Source: Sipunculus nudus
Lineage: Eukaryota > Annelida > Sipuncula > Golfingiida > Sipunculidae
Reading direction: 5' to 3'
Length of the DNA stretch: 64,000 bases
Assembly (NCBI GenBank): GCA_026874595.1
Contig: CM049310.1
Span: forward strand, 41,607,558 to 41,671,557
Shown: piece after piece, positions 47,703 to 59,313 of the stretch
How positions within the stretch are numbered: position 1 is the stretch's first letter
Layout: each line of letters starts with the position of its first letter
Program-made: the position numbers and the translations under genes
Notes under the pieces: generated by a model
Told to the model about the DNA's origin: nothing
The model's database searches: none
What the model saw: the letters and a program-made list of their open reading frames with translations, nothing else

Positions 47703-48236
47703 GCTGGGTATCATACTTCGGTTCTTCTTAAGCATAACAATGATATGCCATACCATATCTCGAGGCCAGTTGAAGACTGCGCAGGGGAAAGCTCCTCTTT
47801 GGTTTGTTATCTGATCAGTCCATAAATAATATGACGTATAAATACGATTAAAAATCAGACGATTCCTAACTAGGAGGATACTCTCCTTCAGACATGAACA
47901 ACGACAATATCAGTTGAACCAAAGTCAGATAAAGCCTGTGCTTCATACTTATATTTTAACAATATTGGAAACAAAAGTAAGAAGATGTAGCTTTTGATCG
48001 TCTCACAGATGCGCAGCTGCAAATCAATTTAATATACTGTGGAGATAAAAATAGTCACTTCTGAACATGCTTCAAGTGACGAACAGGAACTGAATTAAGC
48101 TTGATCACTCGGATGGATAAAACGAATATTCGCTTATTGATATTTCACAAATTACGACATGAAGTATCTTATAATTATGTGTCATCCAGTACATGCAAAT
48201 GATGAAAAATGGTGGAGGTTATATTTGGCAAAAATG

Positions 48237-48309
48237 TGGTTCCGCTGGGGTTCGAACCCAGGACCTTTCGCATGTGAGGCGAACGTGATAGCCACTACAC
48301 TACGAAACC
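48237..48309 (-). tRNA. tRNA-Val (anticodon CAC), unit 25, variant
   Basis: As 10057-10129 but T at position 38 of the anticodon loop (tcgcatgtgagg on plus). The 3' flank is ttggcaaaaatgtgg, still a T5 terminator. The same ttggcaa flank appears at the delta-Val scars. Confidence 0.9.
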
Positions 48310-48716
48310 GCTCGATATCGTGCCTTCTTTATTCTGAAGCTCAAGGATATTACAGCTAATCTTTTATGCGACATCCTCTGCAGACGAAAGTGGGGTACTT
48401 CTTACCTCAGTTAAGAATCCGGTCACTACATAAATAACTATATATGATTTTCATTTTTTAATACAATAATAATTCCTATTATATTCTTGTTTAAATGTCA
48501 ACTACATAGGTTTGAGCCAAGATGAAATAAAAATTAACTTATCTTAACGTCACACCTTGAAAGCTGTAAAAGGAGGACACCGGAAAATATTTACAATTAA
48601 ATTGGGCAAAAAATGTGAAACCTGGATTCAGGAAAATCTGAAATTTAAGTATTCATACATGATGAACAAAAATGGAACAATAGACTCTTCGAATTTAACT
48701 TCGACACTGTTAAGTT

Positions 48717-48786
48717 GGCTCGTTGGTGTAGGAGTGAGTTCTCGCTTCGGGTGCGAGAGCTTCCGGGTTCTATCCCGGACGAGCCC
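48717..48786 (+). pseudogene. Decayed tRNA-Pro(CGG), 70-nt form, unit 26
   Basis: Same as 40785-40854. Confidence 0.85.
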
Positions 48787-49212
48787 GGTATATTTTAGCC
48801 ATCATTCGATTGCCCCTCGATCTTTGACCCAAGAATTTCTTCTTCCCGCTCACTAAGACAGCAGGTAATTTAGGTTCGCCATCAGACCTTGGTCGATCTT
48901 TTCTGGTAACGTTTTCACACATATTTTGTAGGGAATTTCTCGAAATCAAATGACCGGGTGCCACAGCTCATACTAAAACATTAAAAGTATTTCAGAATAT
49001 AAAATAATATAGCTTTTCACCGATCACATGTGCTTACCTGCAAATTTAGTTTTAATTGCTGTGGAGAAAGTGCATACATCATGTTAATCCTAATATTTTA
49101 ATTCGACAACCTCTGATTTATACTCGCTAAAACTATAGCGTGGTTACAATATTATCGCCTACCGCAATGGGTCATGGGAGAGAGGGTTACCTGGTTTAAT
49201 AGGTTAGAAATG

Positions 49213-49287
49213 TGATTTCGCATGGGGGTTCGAACCCTTGACCATTGGCGTGTGAGGCGACCCTGAGAGCCACTACACTTCGAAACC
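49213..49287 (-). pseudogene. psi-Val-1, unit 26
   Basis: As unit 22. Confidence 0.78.
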
Positions 49288-49468
49288 GTTTGATAATGAA
49301 CTTCAGTCATTCTGAAGCGTAAGGATCATGTGCAAACTTGTTTTTTGGAGACCAGTTGGATATTGGATAGGGGGAAACTCACTTTGATTTTAAATTCAAC
49401 CAGTCCAAAATAAAACAAATGAAGTATTAATATGATTAATGTTCAAACAATCCCTAACTGGGAGCTGG

Positions 49469-49540
49469 GGTTTACGCTCTGGTTCGAAATTAGGACCTGC
49501 CGCGTGTGAGATCAACGTGAGAGCGATCAGGCTCGAATCC
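49469..49540 (-). pseudogene. psi-Val-2, unit 26
   Basis: Common S-type. Confidence 0.65.
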
Positions 49541-50073
49541 GCTGGGTATCATACTTCGGTTCTTCTTAAGCATAACAATGATATGCCAAACCATATCCCG
49601 AGGCCAGTTGAAGACTGCGCAGGGGAAAACTCCTCTTTGGTTTGTTATCTGATCAGTCCATAAATAATATGAAGTATAAATACGATTAAAAATCAGACGA
49701 TTCCTAACTAGGAGAATACTCTCCTTCAGACATGAACAACGACAATATAAGTTGAACCAAAGTCAGATAAGCCTGTGCTTCATACTTATATTTTAACAAT
49801 ATTGGAAACAAAAGTAAGAAGATGTAGCTTTTGATCGTATCACAGATGCGCAGCTGCAAATCAATTTAATATACTGTGGAGATAAAAATGGTCACTTCTG
49901 AACATGCTTCAAGTGACGCACAGGAACTGAATTAAGCTTGATCACTCGGATGGATAAAACGAATATTCGCTTATTGATATTTCACAAATTACGACCTGAA
50001 GTATCCTATAATTATGTCTGATCCAGTACATGCAAATGATAAAAAATGGTGGAGGTTATATTTGGGAAAAATA

Positions 50074-50146
50074 TGGTTCCGCTGGGGTTCGAACCCAGGA
50101 CCTTTCGCGTGTGAGGCGAACGTGATAGCCACTACACTACGAAACC
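50074..50146 (-). tRNA. tRNA-Val (anticodon CAC), unit 26
   Basis: Body identical to 10057-10129; T5 terminator present. Confidence 0.94.
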
Positions 50147-50552
50147 GCTCGATATCGTGCCTTCTTCATTCTGAAGCTCAAGGATATTTTAGCTAATCTT
50201 TTATGCGACATCATCTGCAGACCAAGGTGGGGTACTTCTTACCTCAGTTAAGAATCCGGTCACTACATAAATAACTATATATGATTTTCATTTTAAATAC
50301 AATAATAATTCCTATTATATTCTTGTTTAAATGTCAACTACATAGGCTTGAGCCAAGTTGAAATAAAAATTAACTTATCTTAACGTCACACCTTGAAAGC
50401 TGTAAAAGGAGGACACCGGAAAATATTTACAATTAAATTGGGCAAAAAATGTGAAACCTGGATTCAGGAAAATCTGAAATTTAAGTATTCATACATGATG
50501 AACAAAAATGGAACAATAGACTCTTCGAATTTAACTTCGACACTGTTAAGTT

Positions 50553-50622
50553 GGCTCGTTGGTGTAGGAGTGAGTTCTCGCTTCGGGTGCGAGAGCTTCC
50601 GGGTTCTATCCCGGACGAGCCC
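50553..50622 (+). pseudogene. Decayed tRNA-Pro(CGG), 70-nt form, unit 27
   Basis: Same as 40785-40854. Confidence 0.85.
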
Positions 50623-51048
50623 GGTATATTTTAGCCATCATTCGATTGCCCCTCGATCTTTGACCCAAGAATTTCTTCTTCCCGCTCACTAAGACAGCAG
50701 GTAATTTAGGTTCGCCATCAGACCTTGGTCGATCTTTTCTGGTAACGTTTTCACACATATTTTGTAGGGAATTTCTCGAAATCAAATGACCGGGTGCCAC
50801 AGCTCATACTAAAACATTAAAAGTATTTCAGAATATAAAATAATATAGCTTTTCACCGATCACATGTGCTTACCTGCAAATTTAGTTTTAATTGCTGTGG
50901 AGAAAGTGCATACATCTTGTTAATCCTAATATTTCAATTCGACAACCTCTGATTTATACTCACTAAAACTATAGCGTGGTTACAATATTATCGCCTACAG
51001 CAATGGGTCATGGGAGAGAGGGTTACCTGGTTTAATAGGTTAGAAATG

Positions 51049-51123
51049 TGATTTCGCATGGGGGTTCGAACCCTTGACCATTGGCGTGTGAGGCGACCCT
51101 GAGAGCCACTACACTTCGAAACC
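51049..51123 (-). pseudogene. psi-Val-1, unit 27
   Basis: As unit 22. Confidence 0.78.
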
Positions 51124-51304
51124 GTTCGATAATGAACTTCAGTCATTCTGAAGCGTAAGGATCATGTGCAAACTTGTTTTTTGGAGACCAGTTGGATATT
51201 GGATAGGGGGAAACTCACTTTGATTTTAAATTCAACCAGTCCAAAATAAAACAAATGAAGTATTAATATGATTAATGTTCAAACAATCCCTAACTGGGAG
51301 CTGG

Positions 51305-51376
51305 GGTTTACGCTCTGGTTCGAAATTAGGACCTGCCGCGTGTGAGATCAACGTGAGAGCGATCAGGCTCGAATCC
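51305..51376 (-). pseudogene. psi-Val-2, unit 27
   Basis: Common S-type. Confidence 0.65.
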
Positions 51377-51909
51377 GCTGGGTATCATACTTCGGTTCTT
51401 CTTAAGCATAACAATGATATGCCAAACCATATCCCGAAGCCAGTTGAAGACTGCGCAGGGGAAAACTCCTCTTTGGTTTGTTATCTGATGAGTCCATAAA
51501 TAATATGAAGTATAAATACGATTAAAAATCAGACGATTCCTAACTAGGAGAATACTCTCCTTCAGACATGAACAACGACAATATAAGTAGAACCAAAGTC
51601 AGATAAGCCTGTGCTTCATACTTATATTTTAACAATATTGGAAACAATGGTAAGAAGATGTAGCTTTTGATCGTATCACAGATGCGCAGCTGCAAATCAA
51701 TTTAATATACTGTGGAGATAAAAATGGTCACTTCTGAACATGCTTCAAGAGACGAACAGGATCTGAATTAAGCTTGATCACTCGGATGGATAAAACGAAT
51801 ATTCGCTTATTGATATTTCACAAATTACGACCTGAAGTATCCTATAATTATGTCTGATCCAGTACATGCAAATGATAAAAAATGGTGGAGGTTATATTTG
51901 GGAAAAATA

Positions 51910-51983
51910 TGGTTCCGCTGGGGTTCGAACCCAGGACCTTTCGCGTGTGAGGCGAACGTGATAGCCACTACACTACGAAAACC
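51910..51983 (-). tRNA. tRNA-Val (anticodon CAC), unit 27, acceptor insertion
   Basis: Same as 10057-10129 except for one inserted T in the 5' acceptor strand (GGTTTTCG), which would bulge a base in the acceptor stem or shift the 5' end. Promoter boxes and T5 terminator intact. Possibly a fresh pseudogene or a base-calling error. Confidence 0.75.
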
Positions 51984-52388
51984 GCTCGATATCGTGCTTT
52001 TTTCATTCTGAAGCTCAAGGATATTTTAGCTAATCTTTTATGCGACATCATCTGCAGACCAAGGTGGGGTACTTCTTACCTCAGTTAAGAATCCGGTCAC
52101 TACATAAATAACTATATATGATTTTCATTTTAAATACAATAATAATTCCTATTATATTCCTGTTTAAATGTCAACTACATAGGTTTGAGCCAAGATGAAA
52201 TAAAATTAACATACCTTAACGTCACACCTTGTAAGCTGTAAAAGGAGGACGCCGGAAAATATTTACAATGAAAATGGGCAAAAAATTTGAGACCTGGATT
52301 CAGGAAAATCTGAAATGTAAGTATTCATACATATTGAACAAAAATGGAACAATAGACTCTTCGAATATCACGTCGACACTGTTAAGTT

Positions 52389-52460
52389 GGCTCGTTGGTC
52401 TAGGGGTATGATTCTCGCTTCGGGTGCGAGAGGTCCCGGGTTCAATTCCCGGACGAGCCC
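52389..52460 (+). tRNA. tRNA-Pro (anticodon CGG), unit 28
   Basis: Body identical to 17885-17956; T5 terminator. Confidence 0.93.
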
Positions 52461-52887
52461 GATATATTTTTAGCCATCCTTAGATTGCCCCTCGATCTTT
52501 CACCTGAGAATTTCTTCTTCCCGCTCACTTAGACCGCAGATAATTTAGGTTCGTCATTAGACCTTGGTCGATCTTTTCTGTTAACGTTTTCATACATATT
52601 TTGTAGGGAATTTCTCGAAATCAAATGACCGGGTGCCACAGCTCATACTAAAACATTAAAAGTATTTCAGAATATAAAATAATATAGCTTTTCACCGATC
52701 ACATGTGCTTACCTGCAAATTTAGTTTTAATTGCTGTGGAGAAAGTGCATACATCTTGTTAATCCTAATATTTCAATTCGACAACCTCTGATTTATACTC
52801 ACTTAAACTATAGCGTGGTTACAATATTATCGCCTACAGCCATGGGTCATGGGAGAAAGGGTTACTTGGGTTAATAGGATAAAAATG

Positions 52888-52962
52888 TGATTTCGCATGG
52901 GGGTTCGAACCCTGGACCATTGGCGTGTGAGGCGACCCTGAGAGCCACTACACTTCGAAACC
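52888..52962 (-). pseudogene. psi-Val-1, unit 28
   Basis: As unit 25, T5 run kept. Confidence 0.8.
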
Positions 52963-53140
52963 GTTCGACAATGAACTTCAGTCATTCTGAAGCTTAAGGA
53001 TCATGTGCTAACTTGTTTTTTGGAGACCAGTTGGATATTGGATAGGGGGAAACTCACTTTGATTTTGAATCCAACCAGTCCAAAATAAAACAAATGAAGT
53101 ATTAATATGATTCATGTTCAAACAATCCCTAACTGGGAGC

Positions 53141-53727
53141 ATGTTCTACTTCAAATATCAACGATATAGGATATTCAAGATCAAGTCAAAGTATCCTATG
53201 GATACTGCAGATCATGTACAAATGTGATAGGAGAAAAAGTTTATGTCAAGAAAAAAATGAAACTGGAAAGTTCTACAAAAATAATCAGTAATATCACTGA
53301 AGGACCTGAATTAAGGATGTCTTCAAATTTTTACATTCAATCATGATGAACTTTATTGGAACGGATCGTACAGCACTTTTTCAATTCGAAATCTTAAACT
53401 CATGCCAGGGAACAGATAGGTTGCGATATGTCGCTCATTTAAAAAAAAAGATACTTTCTTGTCAGTATTGGAGAATGATGAATAAAAATATGTAGCTGTC
53501 GTATTCGACATGTATAAATTCACCGCGAAGGCACTAGAGTATCATCCTTACACCCATTTCAATTGCTGTTCAGTAAATGAATATATCTCATTGGTCGTTA
53601 TATTTTTAAAATCGACAATCCTTAATTTATACAAACTTAAACAAAGGACTTTATAAATAATATCTACTCTAGCTTGTGACATGTGAAACATGGATGTTCA
53701 GGAGGAGGTAAATAGTCTAAGTATTTC
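53141..53727. repeat. B-module block (unit 28)
   Basis: Near-identical to 47044-47630. No gene seen. Confidence 0.8.
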
Positions 53728-53799
53728 GGTTTACGCTCTGGTTCGAAATTAGGACCTGCCGCGTGTGAGATCAACGTGAGAGCGATCAGGCTCGAATCC
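53728..53799 (-). pseudogene. psi-Val-2, unit 28
   Basis: Same as unit 25. Confidence 0.65.
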
Positions 53800-54333
53800 G
53801 CTGGGTATCATACTTCGGTTCTTCTTAAGCATAACAATGATATGCCATACCATATCTCGAGGCCAGTTGAAGACTGCGCAGGGGAAAGCTCCTCTTTGGT
53901 TTGTTATCTGATCAGTCCATAAATAATATGACGTATAAATACGATTAAAAATCAGACGATTCCTAACTAGGAGGATACTCTCCTTCAGACATGAACAACG
54001 ACAATATCAGTTGAACCAAAGTCAGATAAAGCCTGTGCTTCATACTTATATTTTAACAATATTGGAAACAAAAGTAAGAAGATGTAGCTTTTGATCGTCT
54101 CACAGATGCGCAGCTGCAAATCAATTTAATATACTGTGGAGATAAAAATAGTCACTTCTGAACATGCTTCAAGTGACGAACAGGAACTGAATTAAGCTTG
54201 ATCACTCGGATGGATAAAACGAATATTCGCTTATTGATATTTCACAAATTACGACATGAAGTATCTTATAATTATGTGTCATCCAGTACATGCAAATGAT
54301 GAAAAATGGTGGAGGTTATATTTGGCAAAAATG

Positions 54334-54406
54334 TGGTTCCGCTGGGGTTCGAACCCAGGACCTTTCGCATGTGAGGCGAACGTGATAGCCACTACACTAC
54401 GAAACC
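54334..54406 (-). tRNA. tRNA-Val (anticodon CAC), unit 28, variant
   Basis: Same T38 variant and flank as unit 25; T5 terminator. Confidence 0.9.
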
Positions 54407-54813
54407 GCTCGATATCGTGCCTTCTTTATTCTGAAGCTCAAGGATATTACAGCTAATCTTTTATGCGACATCCTCTGCAGACGAAAGTGGGGTACTTCTT
54501 ACCTCAGTTAAGAATCCGGTCACTACATAAATAACTATATATGATTTTCATTTTTTAATACAATAATAATTCCTATTATATTCTTGTTTAAATGTCAACT
54601 ACATAGGTTTGAGCCAAGATGAAATAAAAATTAACTTATCTTAACGTCACACCTTGAAAGCTGTTAAAGGAGGACGCCGGAAAATATTTACAATTAAAAT
54701 GGGCAAAAAATGTGAAACCTGGATTCAGGAAAATCTGAAATTTAAGTATTCATACATGATGAACAAAAATGGAACAATAGACTCTTCGAATTTAACTTCG
54801 ACACTGTTAAGTT

Positions 54814-54884
54814 GGCTCGTTGGTGTAGGAGTAAGATTCTCGCTTCGGGTGCTAGAGCTTCCGGGTTCTATCCCGGACGAGCCC
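54814..54884 (+). pseudogene. Decayed tRNA-Pro(CGG), 71-nt form with stem mismatch, unit 29
   Basis: As 296-366 plus a mismatch in the anticodon stem (3' strand GCTAG instead of GCGAG). Most decayed Pro class here; anticodon still CGG. Confidence 0.85.
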
Positions 54885-55310
54885 GGTATATTTTAGCCAT
54901 CATTCGATTGCCCCTCGATCTTTGACCCGAGAATTTCTTCTTCCCGCTCACTAAGACAGCAGGTAATTTAGGTTCGCCATCAGACCTTGGTCGATCTTTT
55001 CTGTTAACGTTTTCACACATATTTTGTAGGGAATTTCTCGAAATCAAATGACCGGGTGCCACAGCTCATACTAAAACATTAAAAGTATTTCAGAATATAA
55101 AATAATATAGCTTTTCACCGATCCCATGTGCTTACCTGCAAATTTAGTTTTAATTGCTGTGGAGAAAGTGCATACATCTTGTTAATCCTAATATTTCAAT
55201 TCGACAACCTCTGATTTATACTCACTAAAACTATAGCGTGGTTACAATATTATCGCCTACAGCAATGGGTCATGGGAGAGAGGGTTACCTGGTTTAATAG
55301 GTTAAAAATG

Positions 55311-55385
55311 TGATTTCGCATGGGGGTTCGAACCCTGGACCATTGGCGTGTGAGGCGACCCTGAGAGCCACTACACTTCGAAACC
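55311..55385 (-). pseudogene. psi-Val-1, unit 29
   Basis: As 793-867, T5 run kept. Confidence 0.8.
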
Positions 55386-55565
55386 GTTCGATAATGAACT
55401 TCAGTCATTCTGGAGCGTAAGGATCATGTGCAAACTTGTTTTTTGGAGACCAGTTGGATATTGGATAGGGGAAGCTCACTTTGATTTTAAATTCAACCAG
55501 TCCAAAATAAAACAAATGAAGTATTAATATGATTCATGTTCAAAGAATCCCTAACTGGGAGCTGG

Positions 55566-55637
55566 GGTTTACGCTCTGATTCGAAATAAGGACCTGCCGC
55601 GTGTGAGATCAACGTGAGAGCGATCAGGCTCGAATCC
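55566..55637 (-). pseudogene. psi-Val-2, unit 29
   Basis: gattcgaaataagg variant with the normal gatcaggctcg. Confidence 0.64.
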
Positions 55638-56171
55638 GCTGGTTATCATACTTCGGTTCTTCTTAAGCATAACAATGATATGCCAAACCATATCTCGAGG
55701 CCAGTTGAAAACTGCGCAGGGGAAAGCTCCTCTTTGGTTTGTTATCTGATCAGTCCATAAATAATATGACGTATAAATACGATTAAAAATCAGACGATTC
55801 CTAACTAGGAGAATACTCTCCTTCAGACATGAACAACGACAATATAAGTTGAACCAAAGTCAGATAAAGCCTGTGCTTCACACTTATATTTTAACAATAT
55901 TGGAAACAAAAGTAAGAAGATGTAGCTTTTGATCGTATCACAGATGCGCAGCTGCAAATCAATTTAATATACTGTGGAGATAAAAATGGTCACTTCTGAA
56001 CATGCTTCAAGTGACGAACAGGAACTGAATTAAGCTTGATCACTCGGATGGATAAAACGAATATTCGCTTATTGATATTTCACAAATTACGACCTGAAGT
56101 ATCCTATAATTATGTCTGATCCAGTACATGCAAATGATAAAAAATGGTGGAGGTTATATTTGGGAAAAATA

Positions 56172-56244
56172 TGGTTCCGCTGGGGTTCGAACCCAGGACC
56201 TTTCGCGTGTGAGGCGAACGTGATAGCCACTACACTACGAAACC
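56172..56244 (-). tRNA. tRNA-Val (anticodon CAC), unit 29
   Basis: Body identical to 10057-10129; T5 terminator; gtgcttttttcattc flank. Confidence 0.94.
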
Positions 56245-56650
56245 GCTCGATATCGTGCTTTTTTCATTCTGAAGCTCAAGGATATTTTAGCTAATCTTTT
56301 ATGCGACATCATCTGCAGACCAAGGTGGGGTACTTCTTACCTCAGTTAAGAATCCGGTCACTACATAAATAACTATATATGATTTTCATTTTAAATACAA
56401 TAATAATTCCTATTATATTCTTGTTTAAATGTCAACTACATAGGTTTGAGCCAAGATGAAATAAAAATTAATTTATCCTAACGTCACACCTTGAAAGCTG
56501 TTAAAGGAGGACGCCGGAAAATATTTACAATTAAAATGGGCAAAAAATGTGAAACCTGGATTCAGGAAAATCTGAAATTTAAGTATTCATACATGATGAA
56601 CAAAAATGGAACAATAGACTCTTCGAATTTAACTTCGACACTGTTAAGTT

Positions 56651-56721
56651 GGCTCGTTGGTGTAGGAGTAAGATTCTCGCTTCGGGTGCTAGAGCTTCCG
56701 GGTTCTATCCCGGACGAGCCC
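56651..56721 (+). pseudogene. Decayed tRNA-Pro(CGG), 71-nt form with stem mismatch, unit 30
   Basis: Same as unit 29. Confidence 0.85.
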
Positions 56722-57147
56722 GGTATATTTTAGCCATCATTCGATTGCCCCTCGATCTTTGACCCGAGAATTTCTTCTTCCCGCTCACTAAGACAGCAGG
56801 TAATTTAGGTTCGCCATTAGACCTTGGTCGATCTTTTCTGTTAACGTTTTCACACATATTTTGTAGGGAATTTCTCGAAATCAAATGACCGGGTGCCACA
56901 GCTCATACTAAAACATTAAAAGTATTTCAGAATATAAAATAATATAGCTTTTCACCGATCACATGTGCTTACCTGCAAATTTAGTTTTAATTGCTGTTGA
57001 GAAAGTGCATACATATTGTTAATCCTAATATTTCAATTCGACAACCTCTGATTTATACTCACTAAAACTATAGCGTGGTTACAATATTATCGCCTACAGC
57101 AATGGGTCATGGGAGAGAGGGTTACCTGGTTTAATAGGTTAGAAATG

Positions 57148-57222
57148 TGATTTCGCATGGGGGTTCGAACCCTGGACCATTGGCGTGTGAGGCGACCCTG
57201 GGAGCCACTACACTTCGAAACC
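57148..57222 (-). pseudogene. psi-Val-1, unit 30
   Basis: Variant cctgggagcc in the D arm; terminator lost (ttagaaatg). Confidence 0.78.
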
Positions 57223-57403
57223 GTTCGATAATGAACTTCAGTCATTCTGAAGCGTAAGGATCATGTGCAAACTTGTTTTTTGGAGACCAGTTGGATATTG
57301 GATAGGGGGAAACTCACTTTGATTTTAAATTCAACCAGTCCAAAATAAAACAAATGAAGTATTAATATGATTAATGTTCAAACAATCCCTAACTGGGAGC
57401 TGG

Positions 57404-57475
57404 GGTTTACGCTCTGGTTCGAAATTAGGACCTGCCGCGTGTGAGATCAACGTGAGAGCGATCAGGCTCGAATCC
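57404..57475 (-). pseudogene. psi-Val-2, unit 30
   Basis: Common S-type. Confidence 0.65.
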
Positions 57476-58008
57476 GCTGGGTATGATACTTCGGTTCTTC
57501 ATAAGCATAACAATGATATGCCAAACCATATCCCGAGGCCAGTTGAAGACTGCGCAGGGGAAAACTCCTCTTTGGTTTGTTATCTGATCAGTCCAATAAT
57601 AATATGAAGTATAAATACGATTAAAAATCAGACGATTCCTAACTAGGAGGATACTCTCCTTCAGACATGAACAACGACAATATAAGTAGAACCAAAGTCA
57701 GATAAGCCTGTGCTTCATACTTATATTTTAACAATATTGGAAACAAAAGTAAGAAGATGTAGCTTTTGATCGTATCACAGATGCGCAGCTGCAAATCAAT
57801 TTAATATACTGTGGAGATAAAAATGGTCACTTCTGAACATGCTTCAAGTGACGAACAGGAACTGAATTAAGCTTGATCACTCGGATGGATAAAACGAATA
57901 TTCGCTTATTGATATTTCACAAATTACGACCTGAAGTATCCTATAATTATGTCTGATCCAGTACATGCAAATGATAAAAAATGGTGGAGGTTATATTTGG
58001 GAAAAATA

Positions 58009-58081
58009 TGGTTCCGCTGGGGTTCGAACCCAGGACCTTTCGCGTGTGAGGCGAACGTGATAGCCACTACACTACGAAACC
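58009..58081 (-). tRNA. tRNA-Val (anticodon CAC), unit 30
   Basis: Body identical to 10057-10129; T5 terminator; gtgcttttttcattc flank. Confidence 0.94.
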
Positions 58082-58488
58082 GCTCGATATCGTGCTTTTT
58101 TCATTCTGAAGCTCAAGGATATTTTAGCTAATCTTTTATGCGACATCATCTGCAGACCAAGGTGGGGTACTTCTTACCTCAGTTAAGAATCCGGTCACTA
58201 CATAAATAACTATATATGATTTTCATTTTTTAATACAATAATAATTCCTATTATATTCTTGTTTAAATGTCAACTACATAGGTTTGAGCCAAGATGAAAT
58301 AAAAATTAATTTATCCTAACGTCACACCTTGAAAGCTGTTAAAGGAGGACGCCGGAAAATATTTACAATTAAAATGGGCAAAAAATGTGAAACCTGGATT
58401 CAGGAAAATCTGAAATTTAAGTATTCATACATGATGAACAAAAATGGAACAATAGACTCTTCGAATTTAACTTCGACACTGTTAAGTT

Positions 58489-58559
58489 GGCTCGTTGGTG
58501 TAGGAGTAAGATTCTCGCTTCGGGTGCTAGAGCTTCCGGGTTCTATCCCGGACGAGCCC
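58489..58559 (+). pseudogene. Decayed tRNA-Pro(CGG), 71-nt form with stem mismatch, unit 31
   Basis: Same as unit 29. Confidence 0.85.
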
Positions 58560-58985
58560 GGTATATTTTAGCCATCATTCGATTGCCCCTCGATCTTTGA
58601 CCCGAGAATTTCTTCTTCCCGCTCACTAAGACAGCAGGTAATTTAGGTTCGCCATTAGACCTTGGTCGATCTTTTCTGTTAACGTTTTCACACATATTTT
58701 GTAGGGAATTTCTCGAAATCAAATGACCGGGTGCCACAGCTCATACTAAAACATTAAAAGTATTTCAGAATATAAAATAATATAGCTTTTCACCGATCAC
58801 ATGTGCTTACCTGCAAATTTAGTTTTAATTGCTGTTGAGAAAGTGCATACATATTGTTAATCCTAATATTTCAATTCGACAACCTCTGATTTATACTCAC
58901 TAAAACTATAGCGTGGTTACAATATTATCGCCTACAGCAATGGGTCATGGGAGAGAGGGTTACCTGGTTTAATAGGTTAGAAATG

Positions 58986-59060
58986 TGATTTCGCATGGGG
59001 GTTCGAACCCTGGACCATTGGCGTGTGAGGCGACCCTGGGAGCCACTACACTTCGAAACC
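58986..59060 (-). pseudogene. psi-Val-1, unit 31
   Basis: As unit 30. Confidence 0.78.
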
Positions 59061-59241
59061 GTTCGATAATGAACTTCAGTCATTCTGAAGCGTAAGGATC
59101 ATGTGCAAACTTGTTTTTTGGAGACCAGTTGGATATTGGATAGGGGGAAACTCACTTTGATTTTAAATTCAACCAGTCCAAAATAAAACAAATGAAGTAT
59201 TAATATGATTAATGTTCAAACAATCCCTAACTGGGAGCTGG

Positions 59242-59313
59242 GGTTTACGCTCTGGTTCGAAATTAGGACCTGCCGCGTGTGAGATCAACGTGAGAGCGAT
59301 CAGGCTCGAATCC
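59242..59313 (-). pseudogene. psi-Val-2, unit 31
   Basis: Common S-type. Confidence 0.65.

Larger units (their letters stand above)
45997..48419. repeat. Array unit 25, class L-full (2423 bp)
   Basis: Longest class: intact Pro, B-module block, intact Val. It is the most complete version of the unit and probably closest to the ancestral form. By homologous anchor points the modules are roughly A 46020-47008, B 47009-47842 and C 47843-48442 (running into the next unit). Confidence 0.95.
48420..50256. repeat. Array unit 26, class S (1837 bp)
   Basis: Starts with a gatgaaataaa flank like unit 25 and then follows units 22-24. Confidence 0.95.
50257..52093. repeat. Array unit 27, class S (1837 bp)
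   Basis: Repeats unit 24 including its private back-half variants. Confidence 0.95.
52094..54516. repeat. Array unit 28, class L-full (2423 bp)
   Basis: Near-identical to unit 25, 6097 bp downstream. Confidence 0.95.
54517..56354. repeat. Array unit 29, class S (1838 bp)
   Basis: Pro region shared with units 30-31 (gctgttaaagg, gtgctagag); psi-Val-2 region like units 1, 3 and 11 (gattcgaaataagg). Confidence 0.95.
56355..58191. repeat. Array unit 30, class S (1837 bp)
   Basis: Near-identical to unit 31 (shared private changes: aatttatcctaac, catattgttaatcc, gtccaataataat). Confidence 0.95.
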
